A DNA stretch of 64,000 bases. It comes from Acetobacterium sp965140355. Its GTDB lineage: Bacteria; Bacillota; Clostridia; Eubacteriales; Eubacteriaceae. Positions within the stretch are counted from its first letter, which is position 1, and the number at the start of each line of letters is the position of its first letter. Both the position numbers and the translations under genes were made by a program. Location: positions 372,001 through 436,000 of the forward strand of contig OZ223194.1 of assembly GCA_965140355.1 (NCBI GenBank), read 5' to 3'. This document shows, in pieces, positions 25,002-34,617 of this stretch. The notes under the pieces are model-generated. The model searched no databases, was not told the origin of the DNA, and was given only the letters and a program-made list of their open reading frames with translations.

Positions 25002-25030
25002 TTGTATATTGATCAAATATTGTATATAAT
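25002..25030 (+). promoter_or_regulatory. promoter of the HTH-TOBE regulator gene
   Basis: TTGTAT, 17 bases, TATAAT, 30 bases before the ATG at 25061. The -10 region sits in an AT-rich imperfect palindrome (ATATTGTATATAATAT) that may be an operator. Confidence 0.7.
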
Positions 25031-25060
25031 ATAAGCAATAATCATAAGGAGGCAATCATA

Positions 25061-25582
25061 ATGAATGACGAAATTTTATATACTCCCGAAGAAATCAGTC
25101 AAAAACTTAAAATAACTAAAAATACGGTCTATGAAATGATCAAACGAGGAGACCTTGAAGCACATCGGCTCGGCAAACATCTGCGTATTTCACAATCTCA
25201 ATTTGAGAGCTATCTCTTAAAGTCAAAGGGATCATCAAATCATTATCTGGGCACTGTCATTTCTGAAAGCGATGAAAAATTTGTCAAAATCAATAATGTT
25301 CGGTTTCATGTTCATACTGATTTAACCGGAGAAGTAAAACTATCGATTCGACCAGAGGATATCATTCTTAGTCTTGAACCGTTTACCAGTAGCGCCCGAA
25401 ATATTTTTAAAGGTATCGTGACCGATCTTATTTCAAATGACGATGGCGTTAAGGTTATTCTCGATATTGGTATTCCAATTATGTCACTAATTACAAAAAA
25501 TTCTCTGGAAAGTATGAATATCAGCAAAGGGACTGTGCTTTACGCAGTTTTTAAAACCATGTCAATTAATGTTTATAAGTAA
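25061..25582 (+). CDS. HTH (excisionase-type) - TOBE domain molybdate-responsive regulator
   Basis: 173 residues. Residues 5-55 form an excisionase/MerR-type helix-turn-helix (YTPEEISQKLKITKNTVYEM). From about residue 62 a single MOP/TOBE domain (YLGTVISESDEKFVKI, LSIRPEDIILS) follows, as in ModE and ModC, which binds molybdate or tungstate. This is a ModE-like one-component sensor but with a different DNA-binding domain. It is divergent from modA, its likely target. AAGGAGG precedes the ATG. The excisionase-like name does not imply a mobile element here. Confidence 0.87.
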   Translation: MNDEILYTPEEISQKLKITKNTVYEMIKRGDLEAHRLGKHLRISQSQFESYLLKSKGSSNHYLGTVISESDEKFVKINNVRFHVHTDLTGEVKLSIRPEDIILSLEPFTSSARNIFKGIVTDLISNDDGVKVILDIGIPIMSLITKNSLESMNISKGTVLYAVFKTMSINVYK

Positions 25583-25780
25583 ACCTAAATAAAATAAGCA
25601 ACATTTATTATTGCTTCTCGTTTCGTTACAAATTATTTAAATCCGTTTCTTATTTTTGTAAATTATTTTTTGTTATCTATAATCATCTTCCCTATTTAAC
25701 AATAAATAACTTACTTTAAATTACCAATCGCAATGAAACGTGATATGCTTTTTAACTACTACCTAATTCTGGAGATAATG

Positions 25781-26734
25781 ATGGAAACAAACACTGCTTT
25801 GACGGCACAAGATGTTGCCGATATCCTTAAAATTGCTAAAAACACCGTTTATGAACTAATTAAACGCGGAGAACTAAACTCTTACAAAGTTGGCCGAAAA
25901 GTTCGCTTCACACTCAGTGATGTCGAAGAATACATTGCTAATTCCAAATGTATTCAAAAACCTCTTTCCGGCAGAGTTGCGGGCCTTGAATCGGCCCCCT
26001 TGACATCACCTGCCCCAATGGTTTCCAGAAATGATTTTATTATTTGCGGGCAGGATTTGATGCTCGATGTTTTATCCAGCCAGATTGAAAAACTATCACC
26101 AACTACCCGAACCTTACGATCTTATATTGGCAGTTATAACAGCCTGGTTGCTTTATATCAGGGACATGTCCAGGTTGCCACCGCCCATCTCTGGGATGGA
26201 GACACTGGTGCTTATAATATTCCCTATGTCCGCAGACTTCTCCCCGGGATTGCAACTGTCATTATTCACCTGACCTGCCGTATTCAAGGTTTTTATGTTC
26301 CCAAAGGCAATCCCAAACAAATCTATACTTGGTCAGATTTAAGCCGACCCGACCTTAATATTATCAATCGTGAAAAAGGCTCCGGATCACGAATCCTGTT
26401 AGATGAAAACCTGCGTCTGCTTGGCCAAAACGGTCAAGCGATTAATGGTTATCGGCGTGAAAGCCAATCTCATTTTGCTGTTGCCAGCACCGTTGGGCGT
26501 GGCGGAGCCGATGTCGGAATCGGTCAGGAAAAAGTCGTCCATCAGGTTAAAGGTGTCGACTTTATCCCACTTCAAAAAGAACGTTATGAATTAGTTGTCA
26601 AAAAAGAAGATTTCAATTCGGCACCCGTTCAGACGATTCTTAAGATTCTCCGATCCGAAGAATTTCGACTGGAATTTGAAGGGATCAACGGCTATTACAT
26701 CGAAGAAATGGGCAATGTTATTGCCGAAATATAA
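25781..26734 (+). CDS. HTH (excisionase-type) - PBP-like domain regulator
   Basis: 317 residues. The N-terminal 55 residues repeat the helix-turn-helix of the preceding gene (TAQDVADILKIAKNTVYELIKRGEL). From about residue 80 a periplasmic-binding-protein-like ligand domain (PF12727 type; ATAHLWDGDTGAYNIPYV, REKGSGSRILLDE) follows. It should bind a small anion, by context molybdate or tungstate. I chose ATG 25781 (GGAG six bases before) over the upstream frame. Its 3' end abuts the hairpin element at 26734-26939. Confidence 0.85.
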   Translation: METNTALTAQDVADILKIAKNTVYELIKRGELNSYKVGRKVRFTLSDVEEYIANSKCIQKPLSGRVAGLESAPLTSPAPMVSRNDFIICGQDLMLDVLSSQIEKLSPTTRTLRSYIGSYNSLVALYQGHVQVATAHLWDGDTGAYNIPYVRRLLPGIATVIIHLTCRIQGFYVPKGNPKQIYTWSDLSRPDLNIINREKGSGSRILLDENLRLLGQNGQAINGYRRESQSHFAVASTVGRGGADVGIGQEKVVHQVKGVDFIPLQKERYELVVKKEDFNSAPVQTILKILRSEEFRLEFEGINGYYIEEMGNVIAEI

Positions 26735-26939
26735 AAAACAGCGTATGACCGTTTCAGATTACAGCTAAAGTACAATTAGTATTAGACGCAGACCCTTGTT
26801 AATCGTTTGTTAGCTGCAGAATTGGACGGGCAAGCCGTCGTCCGCTCTGATGCAAACAACCTGATTAACAAGGGTCTGACCGTCAGTACGGTTTGTCGCG
26901 AATCTGAAATGGCAGTGACGCTGTTTTTTTACTGCTTCT
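26734..26939. repeat. terminator-nested long-hairpin element, subfamily B, copy 1
   Basis: An approximately 190-bp composite hairpin. The outer arms AACAGCGT/ACGCTGTT (with T6 on the minus strand and T7 on the plus strand) act as the terminator of both converging genes. Inside are TTTCAGATT/AATCTGAAA, the 15-bp AGACCCTTGTTAATC/GATTAACAAGGGTCT, GTTTG/CAAAC, GCAGA/TCTG and GGAC..GTCC. The right end CAGTACGGTTTGTCG matches the other elements. The left copy of the flanking terminator seems partly eroded. Confidence 0.8.
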
Positions 26940-29681
26940 TTATTTGTCTTCTTGGGTAATCATTTGAGAATCTACCTGGACAAGCGTTTCTGCCATCAGC
27001 TTTTCAAATTCGTTGACCGACAGGGGTTTATGAAAATAATATCCCTGAATTACCAGGCAGTTGTTTTCTTTCAAAAATAACAATTGTTCAATTGTTTCGA
27101 CGCCTTCGGCAATAACCTTTAAGTTCATTTGTTCGGCTAAATTTATAATCATTTTGGCAATGTTGCCATTATCTTTTTCGGGGTAGTCTTTAATAAATTC
27201 CCGGTCAATTTTCAGCTTATCAAAATTAAGATTTCGCAGATATTTTAACGATGAATATCCCGTTCCGAAATCATCAATCGCCACCTTCACTCCCAGTGCT
27301 TTTATTTTCTCCAGTTGACTACTGATTCCCATCATATTATCCACCAAAATACCTTCAGTAATTTCAATTTCCAATAATTCTGCTGGCATCTCATATTTTT
27401 TTAGAAGATCTGCTATAATTTGTGGGAAATCTGTTTTTTTTAATTGAATGGGCGATAAATTAACAGAAACAACCAGTTGGTGCCTGCTTATTTGCTGCCA
27501 TTTTTTATTTTGTTTAATGGCTTCTTCCAAGACCCAATTTCCAATTGGAATAATTAAATCCGTCCTTTCCGCTACTGGTATAAATTGACTGGGATTTACT
27601 TGTCCTAATTCGGCATTATTCCATCTCAACAAAGCCTCGGTGGCGATGATTTCTGCAGTTTCGATTTCCACTTGAGGTTGATAGTTTAAACTCAGTTCGT
27701 TTTTCTCAAGCGCGCTTCTTAGTTCTGTTTCAAGTTTTAAATTACTGAGATAATTCTCTTTGATTTCTTTCTCATAAAAAACATAGGTATTATCGCCAGC
27801 TTGATGGGCATAGTTTTTGGCAATATTACCGTATTCGATCAGTTTTTCCAGATCAACGCTATCCTCCTGAAAAACCGCAATCCCAATCGACACATTTAAG
27901 TAAACCCTCTCGTTTTCAACTTCAATTGGCTCTCTCAGATAGGCTATCATTTTATTCATTAAATGTCCCAGTTCCAATTTATCAGCACTGTTAATCCGAG
28001 TGAAAACGAATTGATCTTTCAGAATGGTACCCAAATAATCCTCCCCGCTTAACAATGTCTGAATCCGTCGAGATGCTTCTTTTATTAAAATATTCCCAGA
28101 TTTTTTTCCTAAATTATCATAAAGGACATTAAAATTAGTAATCTGCAAAACAACGATGGCCAGCTGATCATATTGTTTAATCACTTCGCGAATCTTTTTT
28201 TCAAAAAGAATCTGTGTTGGCAAGCCGGTGACTTCATCGTAATGTTTAATTATATTAATAGCTTCTTCAGTATTTTTAATACTGGTTAAGTCTTCAAAAA
28301 CTTCAAGATAGTTGCTTAATTCATCACTTTTACTATCAAATATTTTGGATATGGTAATGTACTTAGGATATTGAGTGCCGTCTTTTTTTTCGTCGATGAT
28401 TTCGCCCTGCCAATTACCTTCCTCATTGACCATTTTCCAGATATTGTGATAAACAACTTTCAGTTTTTCGCCGGTTTTAAAATCAATCGGTTTTCTCCCC
28501 ATGACTTCATCTTCCAGATATCCGGTTATCGTTGAAAAAGCCTTATTAATATAGACAATCCGCATTTCGGCATCCATGATCATGATCCCTTCTTTAGAAT
28601 TTTTAAAAATGCGGTCCGTTATTTTTTCCCGGGAGCTTGCTTCTTTTTTTATCAGCAACAGCCAGGATACAATCAGACTGATGATCCATATAATAAAAAT
28701 TAACAATGCTGCAATGAAAACGATACTACGGCTATCCACGTTGGTAAAAACTCCCAAGCCATCTAAAGAAGCTGCCCCAACCAATATCCAGTGCAGATTT
28801 TGATAGTCTTCAAGGGGATAAATAGGGGTATAAAAGTAAAGATCTTTTCCATCATCGAAATTTCCATTGCCATTTTTTAAAATCGCCTGCCAAATTTCCG
28901 GTTGTTCCTGACTAAATGATACCCCCTTCGGATCATCATACATAAACGAAAAATCTTTATCACTGTTTTCACTTAGTAAGTAGTAACTTTCATCATTTAA
29001 TAAAAGAATTTTCATGTTTATATCGTTTTTTGAATCATTTTCAATTTGATTCAACATATTTTGAGCTAAATAATTTAATACCAATATTCCCGCTTTTTTA
29101 TTTTTTTCGTTAAAAACAGGGATAACGAGTCGGATGACCGGTTTTTGGGGAATTTCAACATGATCATTTTCAATACTCAAATCCATCGGTGAAATATAGA
29201 TTTCGCCGGAATTAAGTTTCATGCCTTCCTGAAAATAGTTTTTTTCTCCCTTGTATTGCAGTTCACTATCAGCGGCGACTACGGTTTCACCATTTACATA
29301 ATCCACCCAGATCTGTTCATAACCATCGTTCCCGATAAACCGAATTGAGTCATATATTTTTTTATTCGTCATCATATTTGAAAAGATTCTTTTTAATTCG
29401 TCACGATTCGTTGCTTTTGCCGAATTGTTTACATAATCTTTCATTTCTCTTGAATTTAAGATAATATTTCCATCTGAATTGATATCCTCAAAAATTGAAT
29501 TGACATTGACGCTTACGATCGCTCCGCTATCAGATTGTCTTATTTTTATAATATTTTTTCCATTCTCAATATTGATATTAATAAAAATACTTGCAAAAAC
29601 CACAATAATAAGTAATCCCGGTACAAATATCATGATAAAATATTTTAACATTTGTTTGATTCGCTTATTTTTAGTTTCCAT
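26940..29681 (-). CDS. membrane sensor with Cache, PAS, degenerate GGDEF and EAL domains
   Basis: 913 residues from ATG 29681 (AAAGGG eight bases upstream). In order: a membrane helix at 10-33, an extracytoplasmic dCache-like sensor, a second membrane helix near 320, a PAS domain (EGIMIMDAEMRIVYINKAFSTITGY), a GGDEF-like domain whose signature is KDQF instead of GGDEF, and an EAL domain. EAL keeps EALLRW, DDFGTGYSSL and IAEGVET, so c-di-GMP phosphodiesterase activity is likely while cyclase activity is not. The degenerate GGDEF may bind GTP as an allosteric switch. The gene is monocistronic. Confidence 0.87.
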   Translation of the reverse strand: METKNKRIKQMLKYFIMIFVPGLLIIVVFASIFININIENGKNIIKIRQSDSGAIVSVNVNSIFEDINSDGNIILNSREMKDYVNNSAKATNRDELKRIFSNMMTNKKIYDSIRFIGNDGYEQIWVDYVNGETVVAADSELQYKGEKNYFQEGMKLNSGEIYISPMDLSIENDHVEIPQKPVIRLVIPVFNEKNKKAGILVLNYLAQNMLNQIENDSKNDINMKILLLNDESYYLLSENSDKDFSFMYDDPKGVSFSQEQPEIWQAILKNGNGNFDDGKDLYFYTPIYPLEDYQNLHWILVGAASLDGLGVFTNVDSRSIVFIAALLIFIIWIISLIVSWLLLIKKEASSREKITDRIFKNSKEGIMIMDAEMRIVYINKAFSTITGYLEDEVMGRKPIDFKTGEKLKVVYHNIWKMVNEEGNWQGEIIDEKKDGTQYPKYITISKIFDSKSDELSNYLEVFEDLTSIKNTEEAINIIKHYDEVTGLPTQILFEKKIREVIKQYDQLAIVVLQITNFNVLYDNLGKKSGNILIKEASRRIQTLLSGEDYLGTILKDQFVFTRINSADKLELGHLMNKMIAYLREPIEVENERVYLNVSIGIAVFQEDSVDLEKLIEYGNIAKNYAHQAGDNTYVFYEKEIKENYLSNLKLETELRSALEKNELSLNYQPQVEIETAEIIATEALLRWNNAELGQVNPSQFIPVAERTDLIIPIGNWVLEEAIKQNKKWQQISRHQLVVSVNLSPIQLKKTDFPQIIADLLKKYEMPAELLEIEITEGILVDNMMGISSQLEKIKALGVKVAIDDFGTGYSSLKYLRNLNFDKLKIDREFIKDYPEKDNGNIAKMIINLAEQMNLKVIAEGVETIEQLLFLKENNCLVIQGYYFHKPLSVNEFEKLMAETLVQVDSQMITQEDK

Positions 29682-29780
29682 CGTAATCGCCCTTTCAATA
29701 TTATTTACTAAATCATTATACTCGACCAACAACAATGCTGCAATTAAATTAGCTTTGCTTAACTACTCAATAATATTAAA

Positions 29781-29811
29781 AACACCGATGACTTTTTATC
29801 TCATCGGTGTT
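29781..29811 (-). terminator. stem-loop after the FMN-binding protein gene
   Basis: An 11-bp stem AACACCGATGA/TCATCGGTGTT with a 9-base loop, followed by TTTTAAT on the minus strand. It lies about 210 bases after the FMN-binding gene and just before the EAL gene's start region. The intervening 29812-30024 has only a weak hairpin plus a T8 run near 29945. Confidence 0.65.
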
Positions 29812-30024
29812 AAAACTTTACACTTCTATTATTAACTATAAAGACTAAAATTGCGAGGTTACAGACATAAAAACGGAATTAAGAAAAGCTTTCGGTATAG
29901 AAATCATAATCTAAACCGTCGGCTAAAATAAGTAACTCCGAAAAAAAATGATATCCATTGATGGATTATTCAAAATTCCAACCTTATCTTGACCGATAAA
30001 TCTTGAATAATAAAGCAAATTATT

Positions 30025-30429
30025 TTAACCTCTCGGTTGAGTCAAGGCATTTTCCACAGCTTTTTTTATGACGCGGCTTGAATTGGTCGCTCCTGAAATA
30101 GTATCCACATTAACTTTTTGTTCTTTAACGATGTTATCCGTAATCACCTCAGCAGCAGAGCCCTGCTCGTTTTTATGCTCAACCAGTTTAATGTTTTGAA
30201 TAACGCCATCCGAAACTGTAACCCTAACCTTCGCTGCGATAAATCCGGCATTGTATGAACCATCGTAAACGCCGTCTGGGATTTTGGAAAGATCAACCTC
30301 AGCAATCGTAATATTAGCAACCGCTTTTTTATAGTTGTTTACATCACTAAGGTAACATGCCCCAAAAAAGATTCCGATAATAAAAATAGCACTGACTAAT
30401 GGTAACACTATCGTTTTTAACTTATTCAT
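30025..30429 (-). CDS. FMN-binding domain protein (extracytoplasmic)
   Basis: 134 residues. One N-terminal membrane segment or lipoprotein-like signal (ending near FFGACYLS), then an FMN_bind domain: GVYDGSYNAGFIAAKVRVTVSDGVI and the covalent-flavinylation motif SGATNSS near residue 113. The threonine in such motifs carries FMN attached by ApbE, so this is an extracellular or membrane-side electron carrier, similar to RnfG/PplA segments. The redox partner is not visible nearby. The gene stands alone between the permease terminator and the EAL gene. Confidence 0.83.
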   Translation of the reverse strand: MNKLKTIVLPLVSAIFIIGIFFGACYLSDVNNYKKAVANITIAEVDLSKIPDGVYDGSYNAGFIAAKVRVTVSDGVIQNIKLVEHKNEQGSAAEVITDNIVKEQKVNVDTISGATNSSRVIKKAVENALTQPRG

Positions 30430-30497
30430 AATTTTTCTCTTTCAGAATTGAATTGTTATTAAATATCAAGTCCTTTAACTCAAAACATTTTGAAACT

Positions 30498-30524
30498 AAA
30501 AAATCCCCAGATTACCTGGGGATT
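30498..30524 (-). terminator. permease terminator
   Basis: AATCCCCAG/CTGGGGATT, 5-base loop, followed on the minus strand by a TTTTT run; 55 bases after the amino-acid permease. Confidence 0.88.
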
Positions 30525-30579
30525 CGAGGTTGTCACGATGATAACTGCGTGTTTTATTTATTGCAATCGGTAAACACGA

Positions 30580-31995
30580 TCAAGCCAGAGATGGATCAAC
30601 AATCACGATTGACTGTTCCGTTTCTTCTGATTGCAGATTCAATTCGTTGATGTCGGCGGTTTTAAACATTGGCATCTTTTTAATCACTTTAACCCAGACC
30701 ACCGCATAAACGATTAAAGCCGCAAATAAACCAAAGAATATTTTATAAATCAGAATTCTAGCATCGCCTTCGGCAATATGCCAGATCATAAAAACATCGC
30801 CAACAATACCGATAATTTGGGGAATACCAAAGAAAACAAGTTTTTTATTTCGTCCTTTAGCATCAGGATAGCGATTCCTGAGAATCAGCACCGTAATATT
30901 GACGAGGATGTAAGAGGTCAACCAGAAACAAGATGCGGCCAGAAGCATATTAGCGAGTCCAGAACTTTCGGTAAAACCGGTTACCAGCAGCACGAAGTTT
31001 CCGATGAAAATTAATACCAACCCGGCTACCGGAGTATTGTTATTATTTTTTTTTGCAAAAATCTTCGGCATCATTTCATCCTGAGCCATCCCGCATAATA
31101 TTCTGGTAACACTGCCTAAAACCGTATTAGCGGTACTAATTCCCGCCAGCAGCGTGACGATCCCCATCCAGTACATCCCAAAATCGCCCAGTAAATTTTC
31201 GGCAAACAACATATGCGGAAGCGGTGCACTGGCGAGTTGTTCCAGAGTAACATAATGAGTCATGCCGACCCCCAGCAATGACTGCACCACAAATAAAATA
31301 ACCAGACCCAGAACCATTGCCAACGTTACATCTCTTTTGGGGTTTTTTAAGTCTTTGGCAATCGGAATTACGAATTCGATTCCGATAAACAACCAAAATG
31401 CCAAGGCGGAAAGAGAAACAATGCCATTGATCCCCGAAACAGCTGGTGCCGTTTGTTGTGCTGCAGTAATCACCTCACCGGTTCCAAGATTAAAGAAACT
31501 AATAATACCCAGCAAAATTAATGACCCCATCAATAAAATGACAACCGTCGTTTGAACTTTAGCAAATAGATCAACGCCATGATAGTTAATAATAAAAAGT
31601 CCACTTAATAAAATTACACTGATAATCGGCGAAGGAATCATTGGTAAAAACAATTGATTCAAGACCATCCCGCACATCGCCATTTCAACCGAACAGGCTA
31701 AAATGGTGGTAATCACATACGCAGAGATGTTTGATATAATCGAAGCCACCGGTCCAAGTCCCACTAAGGTGTATTGTCCCAAGCCACCTTCCACTTTCGG
31801 CATAATCGCGTGCAGTTCTCCAAAAGTTAAAGCCAACATGATATTTAAAAATACCACAACCGCCAGACAAATAACAAACTCACCCCCAGCCAATCCCATT
31901 CCCTGGCCCAGCATCAACAAACAACTTGTTGCCACAATTAAACCAATACAAACGGAAATTGCGCTTATTAATCCCAATTTTTTTGTAGTTTTCAT
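30580..31995 (-). CDS. amino acid-polyamine-organocation (APC) family permease
   Basis: 471 residues with about twelve membrane helices. The start GLISAISVCIGLIVATSCLL carries the G-x-G-type first helix of APC transporters. It imports an amino acid or amine, substrate unknown. AGGAG six bases before ATG. It is the last gene of the same-strand accessory group that begins at 38087 (OCD-like, amine dehydrogenase subunits, RidA, AraC), so it probably brings in the substrate of that pathway. A terminator between it and araC at 32046-32086 suggests its own promoter or read-through. Confidence 0.85.
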   Translation of the reverse strand: MKTTKKLGLISAISVCIGLIVATSCLLMLGQGMGLAGGEFVICLAVVVFLNIMLALTFGELHAIMPKVEGGLGQYTLVGLGPVASIISNISAYVITTILACSVEMAMCGMVLNQLFLPMIPSPIISVILLSGLFIINYHGVDLFAKVQTTVVILLMGSLILLGIISFFNLGTGEVITAAQQTAPAVSGINGIVSLSALAFWLFIGIEFVIPIAKDLKNPKRDVTLAMVLGLVILFVVQSLLGVGMTHYVTLEQLASAPLPHMLFAENLLGDFGMYWMGIVTLLAGISTANTVLGSVTRILCGMAQDEMMPKIFAKKNNNNTPVAGLVLIFIGNFVLLVTGFTESSGLANMLLAASCFWLTSYILVNITVLILRNRYPDAKGRNKKLVFFGIPQIIGIVGDVFMIWHIAEGDARILIYKIFFGLFAALIVYAVVWVKVIKKMPMFKTADINELNLQSEETEQSIVIVDPSLA

Positions 31996-32045
31996 TTTAA
32001 ACTCCTTCTGAATCTTTACATTTTTTAATCGTATCGGATATTAAA

Positions 32046-32086
32046 AAAGATGCTCAACGATCAACAAGTGATCGTTGGGCATCTTT
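32046..32086 (-). terminator. araC terminator
   Basis: A long stem (AAAGATGC-CAACGATC with GATCGTTG-GCATCTTT, one mismatch), 7-base loop, followed by TTTTTTAA on the minus strand. Confidence 0.85.
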
Positions 32087-32100
32087 GCTCCAGTTCTTTT

Positions 32101-32943
32101 TTATAATACAATTAATCGTTTATTGTACTCTTTTTCTTTTAACGAATGAATATATTTGCCTGGGGTCGTATTAGTCAATTGATAAAAGTCCCGAATCATA
32201 TGGGATTGATCATAATAACCCAGCTCAATCGAAAGTTGGGCCAGATTCGCATCAAAAATATTTTTATCAAAATTATTTAAATTACTCAGCAAATATTGAA
32301 AACGCATCAATTTACAAAAAACTTTTGGTGGTAAGCCAAATTCTTTAGTAAATACCTTATTAATATAACGAACCGAATACCCCGCCTGTTCAGCCAATTC
32401 ATTGACTTTAATCTGTCCGGCCGTTTCATTTATTTTTTTCAGCATGAAATTTTTCAAATCCAGGTGTTTATCAATAACCAGATATTTTTGATATAAAACC
32501 ATATACATCTTCATAAATTCCTGAATTTGATAATTAAAATCTCGGCTGGTGGTGATTTTTTCAAATAATTCCTGATCTTCAATCACTTCTAAAAAAGGAA
32601 TTTCATTTTCCACAAAATCTGACATCACCGTTTGCTTGGCAGTTAGCGTCAGCCCCGGTAAAAAACGAATTCCAAAATAATAATTGCGTTTATTGGGGAT
32701 CACTCTGGGTTGAAGAACGGTGCCGCAAATATTTGCATACGGCTCTTTCTCATCACAACAAAACAAAATATCAATACACCCATCCGGTACTGCAATCATC
32801 GAATTGCCAATTATATCATTGTTAAAACAATAAAAATGAGAAATACCGTAGTTCATGACCACCGCTTTGTAATAACGGGAGGTTGCCATCACAAAATAAG
32901 GTTGCTTTGGACTAACAATAAAATTATTCTGATTTGAGTTCAT
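32101..32943 (-). CDS. AraC-family transcriptional regulator
   Basis: 280 residues from ATG 32943 (GGAGG seven bases upstream). The N-terminal half contains PDGCIDILF, typical of the DUF6597-type ligand domain; the C-terminal 100 residues hold the two AraC helix-turn-helices, with IKVNELAEQAGYSVRYINKVF and ELGYYDQSHMIRDFYQLTNTTP. It is likely the activator of the surrounding amine/amino-acid locus. A gap of 115 bases separates it from ridA, and a terminator follows it. Confidence 0.87.
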   Translation of the reverse strand: MNSNQNNFIVSPKQPYFVMATSRYYKAVVMNYGISHFYCFNNDIIGNSMIAVPDGCIDILFCCDEKEPYANICGTVLQPRVIPNKRNYYFGIRFLPGLTLTAKQTVMSDFVENEIPFLEVIEDQELFEKITTSRDFNYQIQEFMKMYMVLYQKYLVIDKHLDLKNFMLKKINETAGQIKVNELAEQAGYSVRYINKVFTKEFGLPPKVFCKLMRFQYLLSNLNNFDKNIFDANLAQLSIELGYYDQSHMIRDFYQLTNTTPGKYIHSLKEKEYNKRLIVL

Positions 32944-33058
32944 CGGCACTCCTCCGTACGATTATTACCATTAAGTATAAGATTATTATAACATACGAAT
33001 ATTTCATGAAATAGCTTTTTTTGAGACGTTTTTTCTGCTATTAAGCCTAAATAAGTGA

Positions 33059-33469
33059 TTATTCTGCGACTAAAGTGGTTCCCATAACCGCATCGGTTTC
33101 AATTTCCACTAACTGCGTCGGACGATTCAACATCGGCGTTCCGACCATGGTAAAAAGTGGTTTTATGAGCTTGAAAATTTCGGTATAAGCCTTTGCAATC
33201 GCTTGTCCATATTTCATATCAGTGGTATAAACTTTGATCCGGATCACATCTTCTTTTTGAGCGCCCGCACGCTTAAGCAAATCGACATGTTTTTCCAGAA
33301 CATATTTTGTCTGGGCATAAGGATCATTTTCACCATACACACTGCCATCCGGCTGCACCGAAGTTGTTCCGCCAATATAGATAAATGGTCCAACTTTAAC
33401 CATTCGGGAATAACCTGCTTTTTCTTCTAACGGCGCTCCCGAAGCATAATTTATTCGTTCTAATTCCAT
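33059..33469 (-). CDS. RidA-family imine/enamine deaminase
   Basis: 136 residues of the YjgF/YER057c/UK114 family. Such trimers hydrolyse reactive imines or enamines produced by amino-acid-oxidising enzymes. Visible features: PFIYIGGTTSVQPDGSVYGENDPYAQTK region, IRIKVYTTDM, and the C-terminal LVEIETDAV. The arginine of the substrate site (usually near residue 105) is seen in MLNRPTQLVEIE. AGGAG precedes ATG by six. It follows the DAO-type gene by ten bases, which fits removal of the imine product made by the neighbouring dehydrogenase. Confidence 0.88.
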   Translation of the reverse strand: MELERINYASGAPLEEKAGYSRMVKVGPFIYIGGTTSVQPDGSVYGENDPYAQTKYVLEKHVDLLKRAGAQKEDVIRIKVYTTDMKYGQAIAKAYTEIFKLIKPLFTMVGTPMLNRPTQLVEIETDAVMGTTLVAE

Positions 33470-33479
33470 CTGCTACTCC

Positions 33480-34607
33480 TTAAATTTTTGCTTTAAAGCG
33501 ATCATATCGAAAAGCGCTCATATCCAACGTTGTCGTTTTGTCGGTGGCCATTTCCGCTAACATCAACCCCACCGTTGGCGAGATGCCAAAACCATGGCCT
33601 GAAAAAGCGGCTCCAATAATCAGTCCGGGAACTTCTTCAACGGGACTAATAACCGGTACCAGATCAGCACAAACATCCATCCACCCGGCCCAGGTTCTGA
33701 CAATCTTGACATCTTCAAGAATTGGAAAATATTTCATAATTCCACGACAGATACAAGGTGCGGTAATACTCGAGTTAGACGGTGTCCCATTGTCCTTGTT
33801 AACCCCTTCAAATCCCGATGAACCACCAAAAACAAATGAACCGTGGGTGCTTTGGTGACCATAAAAATCGGCGGCGGCGGTGCCCAGCATCTGATAAAAC
33901 ATCGGTGGCTGCGCTTCCGTTACCAGTGTTTCCAGTAACGCCTGAGTCATCGGAATATCAATCCCCAATTGCGACGCCAACACCCGGCTGTTATATCCGG
34001 CTGTCAGAATAATCGTTTCTCCTTCGTAACAATTATTTTCAGTAATCACTTGTCGGGCTTTGCCTCGAATTTTTTTAATTTCCACCACCGCTTCACCGGT
34101 AATAAAACGAACCCCTAATTGTCGGGCTTTCCGGTAATAAGCCAAGGTCGTCAGCATCGGATTGGCGTGACCGTCAGTTGGACACCAACTGGCCCCATTG
34201 ACTTCTTCCGAAAGATACGGACAAATGTCCCGGGCTTCATTGCCCGATATCATTTTTACATCCAACCCACCCGCAACAGCACTATTCGTCAGGCCCGTTA
34301 AAACCTTTAAATGAGCGTCGGTTTTACCTAATCTTAAATTTCCTTCCTGATAATATTCAACATCCATGCCCAGTTCTTCCGACAGCGTCGGCCAGATATT
34401 TTTAATGCCATACATCGCCAACGGCAATTCGCGTTTATCCCGACCCGATTGTCTGACCCCGCCACCATTTCTGGATGAACCACCGTTTCCAATACTATCG
34501 CTTTTTTCCAGGACAATAACCGAACAGCCTTTTTTAGCAAGATAATAAGCGGTCGCGTTGCCAATCACCCCACTACCAATAATAATTACGTCAGCATTAT
34601 TTTTCAT
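33480..34607 (-). CDS. FAD-dependent amino acid/amine dehydrogenase, DAO type (beta-like subunit)
   Basis: 375 residues from ATG 34607 (GAGG eight bases upstream). N-terminal FAD motif DVIIIGSGVIGNATAYYLAKKG and EKSD, then the SSRNGGGVRQSGRD segment and a C-terminal GAAFSGHGFGISPTVG, all of the glycine oxidase/sarcosine oxidase-beta/DadA family. It should oxidise a C-N bond to an imine. In an anaerobe with partner Fe-S subunits it is a dehydrogenase rather than an O2-using oxidase. It lies between a BFD-like [2Fe-2S] gene and ridA, all on one strand with 10-base gaps. Confidence 0.88.
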   Translation of the reverse strand: MKNNADVIIIGSGVIGNATAYYLAKKGCSVIVLEKSDSIGNGGSSRNGGGVRQSGRDKRELPLAMYGIKNIWPTLSEELGMDVEYYQEGNLRLGKTDAHLKVLTGLTNSAVAGGLDVKMISGNEARDICPYLSEEVNGASWCPTDGHANPMLTTLAYYRKARQLGVRFITGEAVVEIKKIRGKARQVITENNCYEGETIILTAGYNSRVLASQLGIDIPMTQALLETLVTEAQPPMFYQMLGTAAADFYGHQSTHGSFVFGGSSGFEGVNKDNGTPSNSSITAPCICRGIMKYFPILEDVKIVRTWAGWMDVCADLVPVISPVEEVPGLIIGAAFSGHGFGISPTVGLMLAEMATDKTTTLDMSAFRYDRFKAKI

Positions 34608-34617
34608 GTTATTTTCC

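Noticed and set aside
25061..26734. Two excisionase-type helix-turn-helix genes as signs of a mobile element
   Set aside because: Each is fused to an oxyanion-sensing domain and lies beside modABC. No integrase, transposase or attachment site is present.
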